DNA from: Thermodesulfobacteriota bacterium | GTDB lineage: Bacteria > Desulfobacterota_D > UBA1144 > Nemesobacterales > UBA2774 | DNA: 45,505 bases | Assembly (NCBI GenBank): GCA_021604765.1 | Contig: BQJP01000020.1 | Coordinates: 1-45,505 of the forward strand | Direction: 5' to 3' | Notes under the pieces: generated by a model | What the model was told of the DNA's origin: nothing | The model's database searches: none | The model's input: the letters and a program-made list of their open reading frames with translations, nothing else | In this document: positions 16,991 to 27,452 of the stretch, piece after piece | Layout of the letters: each line of letters starts with the position of its first letter | Position numbering within the stretch: the stretch's first letter is position 1 | Position numbers and translations under genes: made by a program

Positions 16991-17039
16991 TTGACTTAAC
17001 ATTTCAAATAATCTAATCTAAAAAGCGAGCAAGCGCTCG
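16991..17039 (+). promoter_or_regulatory. Promoter with palindromic operator at the transcript start
   Basis: TTGACT (16991-16996), a 17-base spacer and TAATCT (17014-17019) predict transcription from about 17026. Exactly there lies the inverted repeat CGAGC-AAGC-GCTCG (17026-17039). It is unusually GC-rich for its surroundings and well placed to be a repressor site for the nitroreductase gene. Confidence 0.5.
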
Positions 17040-17117
17040 GCAAGAGGCTATGTGTAGCTATTTAAAGCAGTATCATTAAAATTACTATGTATAGACAAAA
17101 AATAAGGAGGCTTATGA

Positions 17118-17999
17118 ATGGAACTTTTAGAAGCGATTGGAACAAGAAGGAGTATTAGATTTTATAAACCGTGGCAAGAGGTAGAAGATTGGAAAATCCA
17201 AAGAATACTTCAAGCGGCAAGATATGCATCATGTCAGGGTAATTGCGGTTCAACTGAGGCAATAGTTATTGATAAGAGAACATATCCAGAAGACAAGTTT
17301 GAGCAAATAATTGAGTGCGCTTCTCCTTTTAACGAGCAACCCCTAAGGCAAGCTCCTATTGTTATTGCATGGCTTATTAATATGGATGCTTGGTACAAAG
17401 AGCTTGTAGAATCGTTTTCCGTACTATTTCCCGCACGAGCAGTAACTGCAGCGTATGGATGGACATATAAAATTCTTACTGAGTCTACTTACCCAAGACT
17501 AATGAGCTTCCCAAGGGAAAGGGCAGAGGATTTACTCAGAATTGAAGCAGGGCAGGCTATTGCAAATTCGCTACTAGCCGTAACAGAACTTGGACTTGGT
17601 GCTTGTCTTCTCGCTACAGGAAGAAAGCCAGCTGAATTCCCCAAAGTTTTAGGAACACCGGAAAACGTAGTACCTATATGGCTTATGTCAGTAGGTTATG
17701 CCGCGGAAACCCCGGGGCAAAGGCCTAGGAAAAGGTTTGACAAACTATTTCACTATAACGAATACGGCACACCGCTCAAACAAGATGAAGAGGTTAAGGA
17801 ACAGTTAAGGGCGGAAAATATGATTCAGCCAATGGCCCCACATCCAGGAAGAGATGAGGAGTTAAAACATCTTTGCAAAATGTTTGGTCTTAACGAAGGG
17901 ATGCCGGATATGCCTAAAGATAAAATTAAAGCTCTCTACGAAGAAGATTCTATTTACTACGGTGAAGTACCAGAAGGTCTTGAAGATAAGGGAGTTTAA
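17118..17999 (+). CDS. Nitroreductase-family flavoprotein with long C-terminal tail, 293 aa
   Basis: FMN-dependent oxidoreductase fold. The N-terminal motif IGTRRSIRFYKP (residues 7-18) is the FMN phosphate-binding Arg cluster; GQAIANSLLAVTELGLGACL (about 151-170) is the central family block. Family members reduce nitroaromatics, quinones or flavins, but the natural substrate cannot be read. The protein runs about 70 residues beyond the usual nitroreductase end, with KRFDKLFHYNEYG and a charged tail. The start at 17118 is set by AAGGAGG seven bases upstream; an overlapping out-of-frame ATG lies at 17114. It is a single gene between a promoter/operator (16991-17039) and a strong terminator. 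Confidence 0.83.
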   Translation: MELLEAIGTRRSIRFYKPWQEVEDWKIQRILQAARYASCQGNCGSTEAIVIDKRTYPEDKFEQIIECASPFNEQPLRQAPIVIAWLINMDAWYKELVESFSVLFPARAVTAAYGWTYKILTESTYPRLMSFPRERAEDLLRIEAGQAIANSLLAVTELGLGACLLATGRKPAEFPKVLGTPENVVPIWLMSVGYAAETPGQRPRKRFDKLFHYNEYGTPLKQDEEVKEQLRAENMIQPMAPHPGRDEELKHLCKMFGLNEGMPDMPKDKIKALYEEDSIYYGEVPEGLEDKGV

Positions 18000-18009
18000 C
18001 TAAATTATT

Positions 18010-18045
18010 GAGGTGAAAGAATATATTTTAAAATTCTTTCACCTC
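18010..18045. terminator. Bidirectional terminator between nitroreductase and aldolase genes
   Basis: A perfect 13-base stem, GAGGTGAAAGAAT paired with its complement around a 10-base loop, is followed on the plus strand by ATTTTTA. The opposite side is also AT-rich, and the two flanking genes converge here. Confidence 0.8.
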
Positions 18046-18072
18046 ATTTTTATCAATAATTTAAGTACAGAG

Positions 18073-19152
18073 CTAAGCTACAGTAATTTCATCATCCAAA
18101 TAAACATTTTGAACAGCATTTAGTATCTCCACTCCGTCTTTCATTGGTTTCTGAAATGCTTTTCGCCCTGTAATAAGCCCCATACCACCAGCTCTTTTAT
18201 TAATCACCGCAGTCCTGACTGCTTGAGTTAGATCATTACCCCCGTCACCAGTTGAAGCTCCACCTGAATTAATTAGTCCCGCTCTTCCCATATAACAGTT
18301 CACAACCTGATAACGCGTGAGATCTATTGGGTGATCAGTTGTGAGTTTTGAATAAACTCTTGGGTCGGTTTTGCCGAAATTAAGAGCGGTGAAGCCGCCG
18401 TTGTTCTCTGCCTGCTTCTGCTTGATAATATCTGCTTCAATTGTTACACCAATATGATTTGCCTGACCTGTTAGATCTGCAGATACGTGATAATCGGCTT
18501 CTTTGGTTTTAAATGCAGGATTTCTCAGATAACACCAAAGTATAGTTACCAGTCCCAGAGTATGGGCATATCTAAACGCTTCTGCAATTTCTTGCAACTG
18601 ACGATGGCTTTCAGGAGAACCGAAGTAAATAGTGGCGCCCACCGATACAGCGCCCATTTCAAAAGCCTGATCCACATTAGCGAATAATATTTGATCGTAA
18701 GTGTTTGGATAAGAAAGAAATTCATTATGATTAAGTTTTACAATAAAGGGGATTTTATGTGCGTACTTTCTTGCAACCGATCCCAAAACTCCTAATGTAG
18801 AAGCAACCCCGTTACATCCGCCTTCGATTGCGAGTTTAACAATATTCTCAGGGTCAAAATAAATTGGATTAGGAGCAAATGAAGCCCCTGCTGAATGCTC
18901 AATACCCTGATCTACAGGCAGAATTGATAAATATCCGGTTCCTGCGAGACGACCAGTATTAAAAAGAAGCTCAAAGTTTCTAAGAACAGAGTTAGGACGG
19001 TCAGTAGGAATAAAAATATCATCAATAAAAGATGGCCCTGGTAAATGAAGTAGTTTTTTTGAAACGGTCTTACATTTATGATTAAGAAGATAATCCGCTT
19101 CTTTTCCTAAAAGTTTTACAGTTGAGTCAATACCGCCTTTTGTTTTAGCCAT
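18073..19152 (-). CDS. fbaB: Fructose-bisphosphate aldolase class I (FbaB/DhnA type)
   Basis: Reversibly splits fructose 1,6-bisphosphate into two triose phosphates through a Schiff-base lysine, without metal. The sequence follows the DhnA/archaeal-type class I family: [19 protein letters not shown] (about 98-116), [18 protein letters not shown], and ADIIKQK, whose Lys is the likely Schiff-base residue. It ends with [12 protein letters not shown]. Length 359 is close to E. coli FbaB. It lies 121 bases after pgk on the same strand, so it may be read through from gap-pgk or use its own promoter. Together these three enzymes cover the middle of glycolysis or gluconeogenesis. Confidence 0.92.
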   Translation of the reverse strand: MAKTKGGIDSTVKLLGKEADYLLNHKCKTVSKKLLHLPGPSFIDDIFIPTDRPNSVLRNFELLFNTGRLAGTGYLSILPVDQGIEHSAGASFAPNPIYFDPENIVKLAIEGGCNGVASTLGVLGSVARKYAHKIPFIVKLNHNEFLSYPNTYDQILFANVDQAFEMGAVSVGATIYFGSPESHRQLQEIAEAFRYAHTLGLVTILWCYLRNPAFKTKEADYHVSADLTGQANHIGVTIEADIIKQKQAENNGGFTALNFGKTDPRVYSKLTTDHPIDLTRYQVVNCYMGRAGLINSGGASTGDGGNDLTQAVRTAVINKRAGGMGLITGRKAFQKPMKDGVEILNAVQNVYLDDEITVA

Positions 19153-19273
19153 CGCCTTATTGTGCTCCTGTTTAGAATTTTTATATTATTTTGTCTAACA
19201 TATATCCGATATGAAATATAAATTCTCTAAGATCAAAACGGCGAACTCAATCAAATAAGGGACTTAATAATAA

Positions 19274-20494
19274 TCAATTTGCTGCAAGAGTAACATTGTT
19301 CTCTTTATCATCCAGTATTGAAATACCAGGAAGTTTCGCTCCGCCCAAGAATTCCAGCAAAGCTCCTCCGCCAGTGGAAATATGGGTAATCTCTGAATCA
19401 AGCACTTCAGCATTACGAATAGATGCTATAGTTTCTCCACCGCCAACAACTGTTGTTGCCCCACGCCAGGTTGCAAGCGCCACAGCGCGGGCCACCTGTG
19501 TAGTTCCAGCTGAGAAATCTCCCACTTCAAACACTCCCATAGGTCCACCCCAGAAAATAGAGCCGGTACCCCTAATCTGATGAGCAAACAATGCCGCAGT
19601 TTTGGGACCTATATCAAAACCCTGCAAATCATCAGGGATGTTCCCATCCATAACCATACAATTTTTTCTTTTTTCAAATCCACCGGCTACCACATGATCC
19701 ACTGGAAGAAATATCTTATCTCCGTATTTCTCTAATGACTCTTTTGCCCAATCTACCATGTCATTCTCTACTATTGAATTGCCAATGTTCATCCCTTTAG
19801 CTTTTAAAAATGTATACGCAACACCACCGCCAAGAAGAACTTTATCCGCTTCTTCTATTAAACTTTTAAGAGCATGTATCTTATCCTTAATCTTGCCGCC
19901 CCCGACTATAACCACAAATGGACGCTCCGGATTTTCACGGATTCTTGTTAGAAACTTAAGTTCCCTGCTCACCAAAAAACCAGCAAGTCTATGATTGAAC
20001 TCCAGCGCCATTCCATAAGTAGAGGCGTGCTTTCTGTGGGATGTTCCGAATGCATCATTAACATATATATCTGCAAAAGAAGCTAACTCTTTTGAAAATT
20101 CAGGATCATTATCAGTTTCTTCTTTATGAAATCTCAGATTTTCAAGCAGCATCACTTCACCGTCATTCAGCGAATCTATAGCTTTTTTGACTTCACTGCC
20201 AATTACATTTCCTGTGAAATTTACTGATTTTCCTAAGAGTTCTGACAATCTGGTTTGAATGGGTTTTAGTGAAAGATCAGGAATTGTAATTCCTTTAGGC
20301 CGCCCAAGGTGAGTGCCAATAATCACTTTGGCTTTTCTTTCAATTAAGTAGTCAATCGTTGGTATTGCTCGTCTAATTCGGTAATCTTCACTGATCTTCC
20401 CATCTCTGATGGGGACATTAAAATCTACTCTGACAAATACTCTTTTCCCTTCAAACTCAGAATCAGGTAGATCAGATATTACCAACTTGCTCAT
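19274..20494 (-). CDS. pgk: Phosphoglycerate kinase
   Basis: Interconverts 1,3-bisphosphoglycerate plus ADP with 3-phosphoglycerate plus ATP. Clear landmarks are RVFVRVDFNVPIRDG near the start (substrate-binding Asp/Asn), GTHLGRPKG, LLENLRFHKEE, FVVIVGGGKIKDK and the nucleotide-binding WGGPMGVFE with the C-terminal STGGGALLEFLGG. Length 406 is normal. The ATG overlaps the stop of gap (ATGA), so the two are translationally coupled. Confidence 0.97.
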   Translation of the reverse strand: MSKLVISDLPDSEFEGKRVFVRVDFNVPIRDGKISEDYRIRRAIPTIDYLIERKAKVIIGTHLGRPKGITIPDLSLKPIQTRLSELLGKSVNFTGNVIGSEVKKAIDSLNDGEVMLLENLRFHKEETDNDPEFSKELASFADIYVNDAFGTSHRKHASTYGMALEFNHRLAGFLVSRELKFLTRIRENPERPFVVIVGGGKIKDKIHALKSLIEEADKVLLGGGVAYTFLKAKGMNIGNSIVENDMVDWAKESLEKYGDKIFLPVDHVVAGGFEKRKNCMVMDGNIPDDLQGFDIGPKTAALFAHQIRGTGSIFWGGPMGVFEVGDFSAGTTQVARAVALATWRGATTVVGGGETIASIRNAEVLDSEITHISTGGGALLEFLGGAKLPGISILDDKENNVTLAAN

Positions 20495-21501
20495 TTTGAC
20501 TTATCCCCTACGTATTCTATCAAGTCTACTACCCTTGAGGAGTATCCATACTCATTGTCGTACCAGCCAATAACTTTAACTAAGTTGCCTTTTACCACCG
20601 ATGTAAGAGGTGCATCAAATATTGCTGAATGAGGATCACCAATGAAATCAGAAGATACTAGTTCTTCGTCTGAATACCTTATATATCCTTTGAGTTCACC
20701 CTCGGCTGCCTCTTTATATTTCTGGTTAACTTCTTCAATCGTAGTATCTTTTTCAACTTCACAGGTAAAATCAACCACGGAAACATCTGAAGTAGGCACT
20801 CTCATAGCTACAGCGCTCATCTTCCCATCTAGTTCTGGATAAATAAGTTTTATTGCGCTTGCAGCACCAGTGCTTGTTGGAATTATTGACATAGCAGCGG
20901 CCCTGGCTCTTCTTAAGTCTTTATGAGGGGCATCAAGAATCTGCTGGTCGTTTGTATAAGAATGTACTGTGGTCATTTGACCTTTTACTATTCCGAAATT
21001 TTCGTGTAATACCTTCACAATCATTGCAAAACAGTTGGTCGTACAAGAAGCATTTGAAATTATATTGTGTTTTTCGCTGTCGTATTTATCTTCATTAGCA
21101 CCTAGAACTGCTGTAAGATCAACATCTCCTTTGGCGGGGGCTGTGATAATAGCTTTCTTTACTGTTTCACCTAGGTGAGCGGATACTTCTTCTTTACTTC
21201 TGAAAACCCCGCTTGCTTCAACAACAAGCTCGGCTCCAACTTCATGCCAGGGTATGTTTGCCGGATTTCTTTCAGAAAATACCTTAATAGGTTTACCGTC
21301 TATCACCATATGACCGTTCTCAGATTTGACTTCACCTTTATATGGTCTAAAGATTGAGTCATATTTAAAAAGGTGTGTAAGTGTTTTTGAATCGGAAATA
21401 TCATTAATTCCCACAAATTCTATGTCACTCCTTTGAAGCCCAATACGAAGAACATTCCTTCCGATTCTTCCAAATCCGTTAATTCCGACCTTAATTGACA
21501 T
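20491..21501 (-). CDS. gap: Glyceraldehyde-3-phosphate dehydrogenase, type I
   Basis: Oxidises glyceraldehyde 3-phosphate with NAD(P) and phosphate. The Rossmann start is VGINGFGRIGRNVLRI; the catalytic Cys is in SNASCTTNC (about 150-158), followed by the His in VHSYTNDQ; the C-terminus has WYDNEYGYSSRVVDL. The Asp that usually selects NAD over NADP near residue 33 appears as GINDISD, so NAD use is likely. GGAGG lies nine bases before the ATG. It is first in an operon with pgk, driven by the promoter at 21578-21606. Confidence 0.97.
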   Translation of the reverse strand: MSIKVGINGFGRIGRNVLRIGLQRSDIEFVGINDISDSKTLTHLFKYDSIFRPYKGEVKSENGHMVIDGKPIKVFSERNPANIPWHEVGAELVVEASGVFRSKEEVSAHLGETVKKAIITAPAKGDVDLTAVLGANEDKYDSEKHNIISNASCTTNCFAMIVKVLHENFGIVKGQMTTVHSYTNDQQILDAPHKDLRRARAAAMSIIPTSTGAASAIKLIYPELDGKMSAVAMRVPTSDVSVVDFTCEVEKDTTIEEVNQKYKEAAEGELKGYIRYSDEELVSSDFIGDPHSAIFDAPLTSVVKGNLVKVIGWYDNEYGYSSRVVDLIEYVGDKSK

Positions 21502-21577
21502 TGATTAATTCCTCCGAAAAAGCTACCCTGAAATAGCCTTAAGTCATTTTCTTTACTTCTATTTCTCTAAGTGTAGA

Positions 21578-21606
21578 AAACTACCTTTCTCAGCAATCGG
21601 AGTCAA
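21578..21606 (-). promoter_or_regulatory. Promoter of the gap-pgk operon
   Basis: Minus-strand TTGACT, 17-base spacer, TAGTTT. It predicts a leader of about 70 bases before the gap start. Confidence 0.5.
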
Positions 21607-21667
21607 GAATGTGCCCGTAAATTAAGTAATAGAGCAACAAACTTGTGGTGGTAAAGTTAATTTAGAC

Positions 21668-21696
21668 TTGTATTTAATAATATTCCCTGATATTTT
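21668..21696 (+). promoter_or_regulatory. Promoter of argC, close to the start codon
   Basis: TTGTAT, 17-base spacer, TATTTT. The -10 ends eight bases before the argC ATG, so the message would be leaderless or nearly so, in keeping with the lack of a Shine-Dalgarno. Confidence 0.4.
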
Positions 21697-21704
21697 CAAT
21701 TTCC

Positions 21705-22745
21705 ATGGATAAGAAAAAGGTAGCAGTACTTGGAGCAAGTGGATATACCGGTAGCGAGTTAATGAGATTCCTGCTAGTACATCCAAATATCGAAGTTGTC
21801 CACTTAACAGCGGAAAAACATGCTGGAAAGAGGATCTCCGATGTATTTCCTCATTTAAGGGGATTTTTGGATTTAGAGCTTAAACCACTTAAGCCTAAAT
21901 CAATCCCAAAAGATATTGATGTAATTTTCGCAGCCCTACCTCATGGCACTTCAGCGGAGATTATTAAAGAATTGTATGATAGGGATGTAAAAATTATTGA
22001 TCTAGGCGCTGATTTCAGGATCAGCAATAAGAATTATAAGAAATGGTATGGTCAGCACCCTTGCCCTGAATTAATTAAAAAGGCTGTTTATGGAATTACA
22101 GAGCTAAACCGTGAAAAAGTGAAAAAGGCAAAGTTAGTAGCTAATCCTGGTTGTTACCCAACTTCATCTATTCTTGGACTGGCTCCAATATTAAAGAATA
22201 AGATTGCAGATGAGTCTTCAATCATAGTAGATTCTAAATCTGGGGTAACTGGTGCGGGCAGGTCTCCGTCACTTGATTATCATTATTCAGAAGTTAATGA
22301 AGGCCTAAAAGCCTATAAAGTGGGTGAGCATCGTCATATGCCTGAAATAGAAGAGGCTCTTTCCAATTATTCAGGCCTTAAGGTAAATGTGTCATTCACA
22401 CCACATTTGATACCTATGGATAGGGGCATTTTGTCAACAATTTATGTGAATCTAAATAAAAAGATTACAACTAAGCAGCTTATTGGTTTATACAAAAAGC
22501 ATTATCAAGATGAGCGGTTCGTTAGAATTTGTGAGGAGAAAGTATATCCTTCTACAAATCAAGTCCGGGGTTCTAATTACTGTGATATAGGAATTAAGGT
22601 CAACAGCTCTAATAATACGGCTGTAATTGTATCCGTGATCGACAACCTCGTGAAAGGCGCCTCAGGACAGGCTGTTCAAAATATGAATGTAATGCTTGGT
22701 TTTGATGAAGATATGGGTCTTGAAGCTACCCCTGTATTCCCATAA
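21705..22745 (+). CDS. argC: N-acetyl-gamma-glutamyl-phosphate reductase
   Basis: NADPH-dependent reduction of N-acetylglutamyl phosphate to the semialdehyde, third step of arginine synthesis. The N-terminal dinucleotide loop VLGASGYTGSELMRFL, the active-site Cys in ANPGCYPTSS (about residue 148), SKSGVTGAGR and the C-terminal VIDNLVKGASGQAVQNMN are all in place. Length 346 is typical. It has no clear ribosome-binding site and a promoter almost touching its ATG. It converges on the cysteine desulfurase with nine bases between the stops; argB, argJ and argD are not in the window. Confidence 0.96.
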   Translation: MDKKKVAVLGASGYTGSELMRFLLVHPNIEVVHLTAEKHAGKRISDVFPHLRGFLDLELKPLKPKSIPKDIDVIFAALPHGTSAEIIKELYDRDVKIIDLGADFRISNKNYKKWYGQHPCPELIKKAVYGITELNREKVKKAKLVANPGCYPTSSILGLAPILKNKIADESSIIVDSKSGVTGAGRSPSLDYHYSEVNEGLKAYKVGEHRHMPEIEEALSNYSGLKVNVSFTPHLIPMDRGILSTIYVNLNKKITTKQLIGLYKKHYQDERFVRICEEKVYPSTNQVRGSNYCDIGIKVNSSNNTAVIVSVIDNLVKGASGQAVQNMNVMLGFDEDMGLEATPVFP

Positions 22746-22754
22746 AAGTATTGT

Positions 22755-23915
22755 CTATTTAACCCGCCTAATCCTTTCTACAACTTTGGGAAAGATAGAT
22801 GCTACATAATCAATATCGTCTTTTCCAGTAAATCGCCCCAGACTAATTCTTATAGAAGCTGCTGCTTCGGCCCTTGTTAATCCCATTGCGGATAAAACAT
22901 GAGAAGGATCTACTGCACCTTCCGAACAGGCAGAACCAGTTGAAATAGCAACACCCTCAATATCCAGATTCATAGCAAGGGATTCTCCCTGTGCACCTAA
23001 AATACTTAGATTAAGAGTATTCCAGAGCACGTTTTCAAGTGATCCGTTCAACTTGATATTCTCTATATTCTCTTCAAGACTTTTTAGTAGTTCATCTCTA
23101 AGATTACTAATCTTTGATTGATCACTCAGCATTTCTTCTGAAGCAATGGCACTTGCTGAACCTAATCCAACTATACCAGCTACATTTTCAGTGCCCGAAC
23201 GCTTTCCTCTTTCCTGACCTCCTCCGTGAATTAAAGGGGACAATGGAGAATGTTGAGAGAAGCTGTCCCTAACAAAAAGAGCACCAACTGATTTGGGTCC
23301 GTAAAATTTATGCGCAGAGATAGCAAGCAGATCAGCTGGGATCTTATTGAGATCAATATCAATCTTTCCAGCTGCCTGAACAGCGTCAGTGTAAAAAAGA
23401 ACTCCTTTCTCCTTAACAATTTCAGCTATTTTTTCTAGAGGGAAGATAACCCCTGTTTCATTGTTGGCATACATACAAGAAACGAGAATAGTAGAATCAG
23501 AAATAGAATCCCGAAGCTCATTCAAATCCACAAGCCCATCACTATTAACTCCCAAGTAGGTAACTTCAAATCCTTGCCCCTCTAAAAATTTAAACGATTC
23601 AAGAACACATTCATGTTCAACTTTTGTAGTTATTAAATGATTCTTGTTATCGCTTAGACCTTTAAGGGCACTGCTTTTGATAGCAAAATTCGCCCCTTCA
23701 CTACCACCTGAAGTGAATATTATCTCTTTTGGAGTTGCCGAGATGAGACCAGCCACTTGCTCTCTTGCCCTATCCAATGCTTCTTTTCCCTTTCTACCAA
23801 ATGAATGAATGCTGGAAGGGTTTCCGTAGTGCTCACCTAGATAAGGCAACATCTCCTCCAGAACTCTCGGGTCAATTGGTGTTGTTGCATTGTAGTCCAA
23901 ATACACTTTCTTCAT
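22755..23915 (-). CDS. Cysteine desulfurase, NifS/IscS type
   Basis: PLP enzyme that takes sulfur from cysteine as a persulfide for Fe-S clusters and thiolated tRNA. It starts VYLDYNATTPIDPRVLEEM; the PLP Lys is in ISAHKFYGPKSVGALF (about 200), and the persulfide Cys is in STGSACSEG (about 325). The HGGGQERGKRSGTEN segment is also typical. Length 386 matches class I enzymes. It stands without iscU, iscR or nifU, so its acceptor is not shown by context; IscS and NifS cannot be separated by sequence alone. It is 15 bases downstream of oxyR on the same strand and may be co-transcribed with it. Confidence 0.93.
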   Translation of the reverse strand: MKKVYLDYNATTPIDPRVLEEMLPYLGEHYGNPSSIHSFGRKGKEALDRAREQVAGLISATPKEIIFTSGGSEGANFAIKSSALKGLSDNKNHLITTKVEHECVLESFKFLEGQGFEVTYLGVNSDGLVDLNELRDSISDSTILVSCMYANNETGVIFPLEKIAEIVKEKGVLFYTDAVQAAGKIDIDLNKIPADLLAISAHKFYGPKSVGALFVRDSFSQHSPLSPLIHGGGQERGKRSGTENVAGIVGLGSASAIASEEMLSDQSKISNLRDELLKSLEENIENIKLNGSLENVLWNTLNLSILGAQGESLAMNLDIEGVAISTGSACSEGAVDPSHVLSAMGLTRAEAAASIRISLGRFTGKDDIDYVASIFPKVVERIRRVK

Positions 23916-23930
23916 TTGTTTGTACTCAAT

Positions 23931-24836
23931 TCAAACTTTATAAGATTCAAGAAGTGATTCATATATCTCATTAACGATTAAAATGAATTCTAGTGCAAGT
24001 TTAGACAATTTCCTGTCTTTATGCCATGCTGCAACAATATTTCTAGATGGAGACTGCCCTTTTATCTCCCGATACTCACAGCTCTGTGAAGAATCAGTCA
24101 TAACAAGCATCTTGGGAACTAAGGATATCCCATTACCATAAGATACGCAGTGCTGAATAGTAGACAGATTCCATGTGCGGCATATTATTTCAGGATTAAT
24201 CTGTTTCTCATAACAGAAACTTTTTATCTGCTCTCCGAGGCAGTGCTCCTCTTCTAATGCTATAAAAGGGATGGATTTTAGATCATCGATCTTAATATTC
24301 TTTATTTTTGATAGTGGGTGTCCAGGAGATAATGCTAGAACCAATGGATCATCAAAAAGAGTCTTTGTCTGAATTAAGGGATCATCAATAGGTAGACTCA
24401 TAATTGCAATGTCTACATCCAGGTTAATTATGTCTTTGATTAACCTGTCAGTCAGATTTTCGTTTACCTTTATTCGGGAGACAGGAAATCTTTTGCCATA
24501 TTTGTCTAAAGAACCAGGCAATAGATAAGGAGCAATAGTTGGTATCATGCCTACTGAAAGGGTTCCCGAGCCGGAATCGACATCATCTAAGATTGCCGAT
24601 TTGATATTACTGGCTTCGCTCAATATAAGCTTAGCTCTGGGAAGAAGCGCTTTTCCAGCTTCTGTTAATGCGACTTTTCTATTTAACCTTTCAAATAGTT
24701 CTTTACCCAGCTCATGCTCAAGCTTAATGATTTGCTGACTTAGTGAGGGCTGTGCGACGTAGCACCTCTTAGCGGCTTTACTAAATCCGCCAGTTTCTGC
24801 CACTGCTACAAAATATCTTAATTGATGAAGTTCCAT
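23931..24836 (-). CDS. oxyR: OxyR, hydrogen peroxide-sensing LysR regulator
   Basis: LysR-family transcription factor. Residues 1-60 are the winged helix-turn-helix (MELHQLRYFVAVAETGGFSK, then QPSLSQQI). The sensor domain has HCLGEQIKSFC, aligning with the peroxide-sensing HCLRDQAMGFC of E. coli OxyR. Counting from ATG 24836 the two cysteines fall at exactly residues 199 and 208, the E. coli numbering, which strongly supports this start over the frame's upstream extension to 24908. AGGAAG lies nine bases before the ATG. It is divergent from katG, with an OxyR-type operator between the two starts, so it probably activates katG and controls itself. Confidence 0.93.
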   Translation of the reverse strand: MELHQLRYFVAVAETGGFSKAAKRCYVAQPSLSQQIIKLEHELGKELFERLNRKVALTEAGKALLPRAKLILSEASNIKSAILDDVDSGSGTLSVGMIPTIAPYLLPGSLDKYGKRFPVSRIKVNENLTDRLIKDIINLDVDIAIMSLPIDDPLIQTKTLFDDPLVLALSPGHPLSKIKNIKIDDLKSIPFIALEEEHCLGEQIKSFCYEKQINPEIICRTWNLSTIQHCVSYGNGISLVPKMLVMTDSSQSCEYREIKGQSPSRNIVAAWHKDRKLSKLALEFILIVNEIYESLLESYKV

Positions 24837-24884
24837 GATATCTATCTTCCTAAAATGTTGAGTCTTATAGCCACAATCGTAGTT

Positions 24885-24921
24885 ATAGGTATAAACTATA
24901 CAACACATAGCAAATGAATAT
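24885..24921. promoter_or_regulatory. OxyR-binding site between oxyR and katG
   Basis: Quarter-sites ATAG (24885), CTAT (24896), ATAG (24907) and ATAT (24918) are spaced exactly 11 bases apart, matching the OxyR consensus of two ATAG-N7-CTAT motifs separated by seven bases. The first half, ATAGGTATAAACTAT, fits every defined position including the inner T and A. The second half is degenerate at its last unit, but another CTAT lies one further turn along at 24929. The site is centred about 60 bases before the predicted katG transcript start. Confidence 0.8.
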
Positions 24922-24950
24922 TAGACAACTATACCATAAATTGTTTATTA

Positions 24951-24956
24951 TATAAT
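24951..24956 (+). promoter_or_regulatory. katG -10 element
   Basis: A perfect TATAAT. The -35 region (around 24928-24933) has no good hexamer and is occupied by a CTAT unit, as expected of an activator-dependent promoter. Confidence 0.6.
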
Positions 24957-24979
24957 CAGTCTGGGACATTTAAATTTAA

Positions 24980-27220
<2,241 letters not shown>

Positions 27221-27316
27221 TATATCTTTAGAAGAATTATTTAGCACGACTACCGAAGAATGGTATGAAAACTTTTCTTCGTAAATAAAACTCTATAATC
27301 ATCTTTAAAAATATAG

Positions 27317-27345
27317 AATGAAGCCCTTTGGATAAGGGCTTCATT
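27317..27345 (+). terminator. Terminator downstream of katG
   Basis: A perfect 12-base stem, AATGAAGCCCTT paired with its complement around a five-base loop, is followed by ATT. A weaker 7-base hairpin lies at 27254-27281. Confidence 0.7.
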
Positions 27346-27401
27346 ATTCCATGTTGATTTCATCCCTAAACAATTCATATTACAGTATTTTGTATATGGT
27401 A

Positions 27402-27429
27402 TTGACCCTTTCTTAAGAATATGTAACTA
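27402..27429 (+). promoter_or_regulatory. Promoter of the pheT-ihfA-DUF502-tilS operon
   Basis: TTGACC, 16-base spacer, TAACTA. The -35 is strong and the -10 weak. It is the only promoter-like pair seen between the katG terminator and pheT. Confidence 0.4.
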
Positions 27430-27452
27430 TTTCATATTGTCCTGGGGCAAAA

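Noticed and set aside
16996-17001. TTAACA upstream of the nitroreductase as another Pho-type site
   Set aside because: No second unit at 11 bases on either side; it is part of the TTGACTTAAC -35 region.
24837-24908. N-terminal extension of OxyR to 24908
   Set aside because: The added 24 residues (MCCIVYTYNYDC...) are unlike any LysR start, would overlap the operator, and would shift the cysteines off 199/208.
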